The notes under the pieces: model-generated
Databases searched by the model: none
The model's input: only the letters and a program-made list of their open reading frames with translations
What the model was told of the DNA's origin: nothing
Assembly (NCBI GenBank): GCA_016795245.1
Contig: JAEUIA010000015.1
Span: 1-64,000, forward strand
Length of the DNA stretch: 64,000 bases
Reading direction: 5' to 3'
Origin: Planctomycetota bacterium
Lineage (GTDB): Bacteria > Planctomycetota > UBA1135 > GCA-002686595
In this document: positions 61,302 through 64,000 of the stretch, in pieces
How positions within the stretch are numbered: position 1 is the first letter of the stretch
Layout: each line of letters begins with the position of its first letter
Program-made: the position numbers and the translations under genes

Positions 61302-62300
61302 CTACTTCAAGAGATCGGCGACGACCGTGCGCTCCATCTCGAGCTCTTTCACGGTGGCGTTGATCTTCTCCTGGATGAAGGCGTCGATCTTGAGGCCCTT
61401 GACGATCTCCCAGCCGCCCTTGCCGTCGCTCGTCACCGGGAACGAGCAGATCAGGCCTTCCTTGATGCCGTAGCTGCCGTCGGAGACCACGCAGACCGAG
61501 TGCCATTCGCCCTTCGGCGTGGCGTGGTGCAGATCGCGCACGTGGTTCAAGAGGGCGTTCGCGGCCGAGGCCGCGCTCGAGCTGCCGCGCGCGGCGATGA
61601 TCGCGGCGCCGCGCTGTTGCACGGTCTTGAAGAAGTCGCCCTTCAACCAGGCGTGATCGCTGATGACTTCGTGCGCCGGCTTGCCGTCGATGAACGTGTT
61701 CGTGAAGTCCGGCACCTGCGTCGCGCTGTGGTTGCCCCAGATCGTCGTGTTCTTGACCGCCGTGATCGGGCGCCTGGCCTTCTGCGCGAGCTGCGCCTGC
61801 GCGCGATTTTCGTCCAGGCGCGTCAACGCCGTGAAGCGCTGCTTGGGCAGGTCCTTCGCCGAGTGCATCGCGATCAAGCAGTTCGTGTTGCACGGATTGC
61901 CGACCACGGCGATGCGCACGTCCTTCGCCGCGTGATCGTTGATCGCCTTCCCCTGGCCCGTGAAGATCGGACCGTTGACCTTGATGAGGTCGTTGCGCTC
62001 CATCCCCGGACCGCGCGGGCGGCTGCCGATCAGACACGCCCAGTTCACGCCTTCGAAACCCTGCTTCAAGTCGCTCGTCAGCACCATCCCCTGCAAGAGC
62101 GGGAAGGCGCAGTCGTCGAGTTCCATCGCGACTCCTTCGAGCCCCTTCATGGCCTTCTCGTCGGGAATTTCGATCATGTGCAGGATGACGGGCTGATCGG
62201 GTCCGAACATCTCTCCCGACGCGATGCGCGGGACGAGGGCGTAACCGATCTGACCGGCGGCGCCGGTGACGGCGACGCGGATGGGGGACTTCATGGCCAT
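61302..62300 (-). CDS. mdh: Malate dehydrogenase
   Basis: 332 residues of the MDH type 2 group (Thermus/cytosolic-like). NAD-binding [12 protein letters not shown], substrate Arg in [24 protein letters not shown], second Arg in [11 protein letters not shown] and catalytic His in [13 protein letters not shown] are all present. It interconverts malate and oxaloacetate in the TCA cycle. ATG 62300 or 62294 both fit. It is divergent from ribD. Confidence 0.96.
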   Translation of the reverse strand: MAMKSPIRVAVTGAAGQIGYALVPRIASGEMFGPDQPVILHMIEIPDEKAMKGLEGVAMELDDCAFPLLQGMVLTSDLKQGFEGVNWACLIGSRPRGPGMERNDLIKVNGPIFTGQGKAINDHAAKDVRIAVVGNPCNTNCLIAMHSAKDLPKQRFTALTRLDENRAQAQLAQKARRPITAVKNTTIWGNHSATQVPDFTNTFIDGKPAHEVISDHAWLKGDFFKTVQQRGAAIIAARGSSSAASAANALLNHVRDLHHATPKGEWHSVCVVSDGSYGIKEGLICSFPVTSDGKGGWEIVKGLKIDAFIQEKINATVKELEMERTVVADLLK

Positions 62301-62559
62301 GGTTGGAATCCGAATCTTCGAGTGCTGAACAGGGATTTACACGCGCCCGCCGAGCGCGCGCGGCGCACCAGTTTGACGGGCAAAGCGCGAAAGTGAAGAA
62401 CTCTGCCCCTCGTTTTCCTCCAGCTCATCCGCTATCGAAGCTCTCCACGAATTCCCGCGAGCGCTCCCCATGCTGTACCCTTCCTTGATCGGTTCCTTCA
62501 GTCGCCGCCCCGATTCGGGCGATTCCCCAGTGCCAGAGGACGGCGAAAATCCCTCTCCC

Positions 62560-63726
62560 ATGGCCCGCAGCAACACCGAAACCCTCGATTCCGAGCACCT
62601 GCGCACGCTTCTGGCGGGCCTGGCGCACGACGCGACGCGTTTTCGCTTCGACGTCGCGCCCAACCCCTGCGTGGGCGCGGCCGTCGTCTCGGGCACCGAG
62701 GTCATCGCGCGCGGGTTCCACCAGGTCTGGGGCGACGCGCACGCCGAGGTCAACGCGCTGCTCGAGGCCGAGCGCACCGGCACGGACAAGTCCACGTGGG
62801 ACGCGCTGGTCGTGACGCTCGAGCCCTGCTCTTCCACCGGCAAGACGCCGCCGTGCGTCGAGCGCATCCTCGCGAGCGGGATCAAGACCGTCGTCATCGG
62901 CGAGCTCGATCCCGATCCGCGCCACCGCGGCAAGGGCCTCGAACTGTTGCGTCAAGCCGGAATCGAAGTGCTGTTGCTCGAAGGCGAAGCGCCGCTCAGC
63001 GCCGTCGCGCCGCATTTTCTGTCGTGGATCGACAACGAGCGCGTGCGCAGGCCGCGGCCGTGGACGATCGCCAAGTGGGCGCAGACGCGCTCGGGCCAGA
63101 TGGTTCCGCCGCAAGGCGTCGGCGGCGGCCGCTGGATCTCGGGACCGGAGAGTCTCAAGGAAGTGCAACTCCTGCGCGGACGCGTCGACGCGATCGTCAC
63201 CGGCGTAGGCACGATCCTGGCTGACGATCCGCGCTTCACCGTGCGGCCGCCGGGCAATCTGTCCAAGCCGCCCATGCGCGTCGTGCTCGACAGCCATCTG
63301 CGCACGCCGCCGGACGCGACCATCCTGAAACCCGCGGGCGAGAACGCCGCCGGCGGAGCGGTGCACATCCTGTGCGTGGGCGGAGCTCCGGGCGAGCGCC
63401 ACCGCGCGCTCGAAGCCGCCGGTGCACACGTGCACGCGATGCACGTCGCCACCGACGACGGCGTTTCGTTGCGCGACGTGCAGACCTGGCTCCACGAACA
63501 AGGGGCACAGCGGATTCTGCTGGAGGCCGGCCCGCGCCTGCTCGCGCACTATCTGACTTCGGGTTTCGTCGACCAGGTGCGCATCTATTCCGGCGCCGTC
63601 AACGGTGGCGAAGGGCCGTCCATGGCCGGCTGGATCACGCGCCTGAAGCTGATCGCGCGCATCCAGCGCGAGTGCCACGAGGACGCGGTGCTCGAGGCTT
63701 TCGTCGAGCACGAACGCAGCGATTGA
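62560..63726 (+). CDS. ribD: Bifunctional riboflavin deaminase/reductase RibD
   Basis: 388 residues from ATG 62560. Deaminase zinc motifs: NPCVGAAVV, DAHAEVNALL (His-Ala-Glu) and TLEPCSSTGKTPPC (Cys pair). The reductase domain begins near 185 with GGRWISGPESL and GVGTILADDPRFTVR and ends with ILLEAGPRLLAHY. It catalyses the second and third steps of riboflavin synthesis. A longer in-frame ATG at 62470 adds 30 non-conserved residues; neither start has a strong ribosome site, so it remains open. No other rib gene and no FMN riboswitch were seen in the window. Confidence 0.92.
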   Translation: MARSNTETLDSEHLRTLLAGLAHDATRFRFDVAPNPCVGAAVVSGTEVIARGFHQVWGDAHAEVNALLEAERTGTDKSTWDALVVTLEPCSSTGKTPPCVERILASGIKTVVIGELDPDPRHRGKGLELLRQAGIEVLLLEGEAPLSAVAPHFLSWIDNERVRRPRPWTIAKWAQTRSGQMVPPQGVGGGRWISGPESLKEVQLLRGRVDAIVTGVGTILADDPRFTVRPPGNLSKPPMRVVLDSHLRTPPDATILKPAGENAAGGAVHILCVGGAPGERHRALEAAGAHVHAMHVATDDGVSLRDVQTWLHEQGAQRILLEAGPRLLAHYLTSGFVDQVRIYSGAVNGGEGPSMAGWITRLKLIARIQRECHEDAVLEAFVEHERSD

Positions 63727-63794
63727 CCGGCCGCGCGCGCATCTCGCGCGCCGCTCTTCCCATGGCAGCGCTCGTGCCCTAGAACGTTCCGGCG

Positions 63795-64000
63795 ATGACT
63801 CCGCGCCGGAACTCTCTCTTCGCGCTCTGCGTGGTCGTGTTCACGGCGTTCGGCTGCGTCACGCGGCCGCCGGAGCCGCGCGCGAGCGTCGCCGTCGAAG
63901 CCACGCGCGCCGTCTACGAGGGTTGGGATGCTTTGCAAGCGCGCCCGCAGCGTCCGCTCGCGGCGAGCGCGGCCTTCGAGCGAGCGTTGCTGCTCGCGCC
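63795..64000 (+). CDS. Lipoprotein, truncated by the window end
   Basis: At least 68 residues, continuing past the last base. The N-terminus is a lipoprotein signal with lipobox (VVFTAFGC). The visible mature part (VAVEATRAVYEGWDALQA, then AAFERALLLA) is helical and could begin a TPR-like array, but too little is present to judge. It starts 68 bp after ribD on the same strand. Confidence 0.65.
   Translation, partial: MTPRRNSLFALCVVVFTAFGCVTRPPEPRASVAVEATRAVYEGWDALQARPQRPLAASAAFERALLLA

Overview
The window is high-GC, gene-dense bacterial DNA and most likely comes from a planctomycete. The clues are two large secreted proteins that share a Cys-rich C-terminal domain ending in LTQGL-x-TWGP, thrombospondin-type-3-like D-x-N-x-N-G-I-P-D repeats, a FloA/NfeD membrane cluster followed by a C-terminally conserved companion, a chlamydia/planctomycete-type histone H1-like protein, the futalosine menaquinone pathway, and many small lipoproteins and secreted proteins. 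Placement in a deep-branching lineage (relatives of Saltatorellus/Poly30) is inference from the C-terminal domain only. No phage, complete IS or CRISPR array was seen.

Layout. 1-325: non-coding, with a 33-bp tandem repeat. 326-6257: secreted prenyltransferase-like protein, a TIGR04282-type glycosyltransferase, and a minus-strand lipid operon (KAS III-like, CDP-alcohol phosphatidyltransferase, CdsA, PlsC). 6366-14333: DNA repair and replication block (dinB, DUF1003, polA, exonuclease III, recJ), interrupted at 12035-12537 by a large imperfect palindrome whose ends carry the same motif as the tandem array at 124-256. 14450-22173: selenocysteine block with selA, a selD that contains an in-frame UGA (Sec) followed by a bacterial SECIS-like hairpin, and tRNA-Sec, interleaved with a nucleotide-sugar dehydrogenase, a repeat-rich lipoprotein-like protein, a small secreted protein and a degenerate GDPD. 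22194-24184: two translationally coupled GNAT paralogs. 24716-28621: two NfeD proteins, flotillin-like FloA and a membrane companion. 28633-33893: EVE protein, histone H1-like protein, SixA-like phosphatase, mqnB-mqnD and an M28 peptidase with a PDZ domain.

34036-42212: two exported proteins with the shared C-terminal domain, then a propeller/Y_Y_Y sensor kinase translationally coupled to a FixJ-type regulator. 42227-43981: amidohydrolase and FkbM methyltransferase. 44090-53034: a type II secretion/type IV pilus-like machine (divergent pseudopilin, PilM/N-like, PilO-like, PilP/GspC-like, secretin, ATPase, inner-membrane platform, second pseudopilin), almost every junction being a 4-bp start/stop overlap. 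53094-55934: PTPS-III-like enzyme, MORN-type protein, HExxH lipoprotein and a small secreted protein. 56072-64000: glycosyltransferase family 9, alkyltransferase-like repair protein, miaB, two orphan ParD-like antitoxins, YncE-like lipoprotein, malate dehydrogenase, ribD and a lipoprotein cut by the window end.

Most interesting are the Sec-containing SelD with its nearby Sec machinery, the palindromic element and its link to the tandem array, and the shared C-terminal domain located near a secretion operon and a sensory pair. selB and a prepilin peptidase are not in the window. No computation was run; family calls rest on reading motifs by eye.
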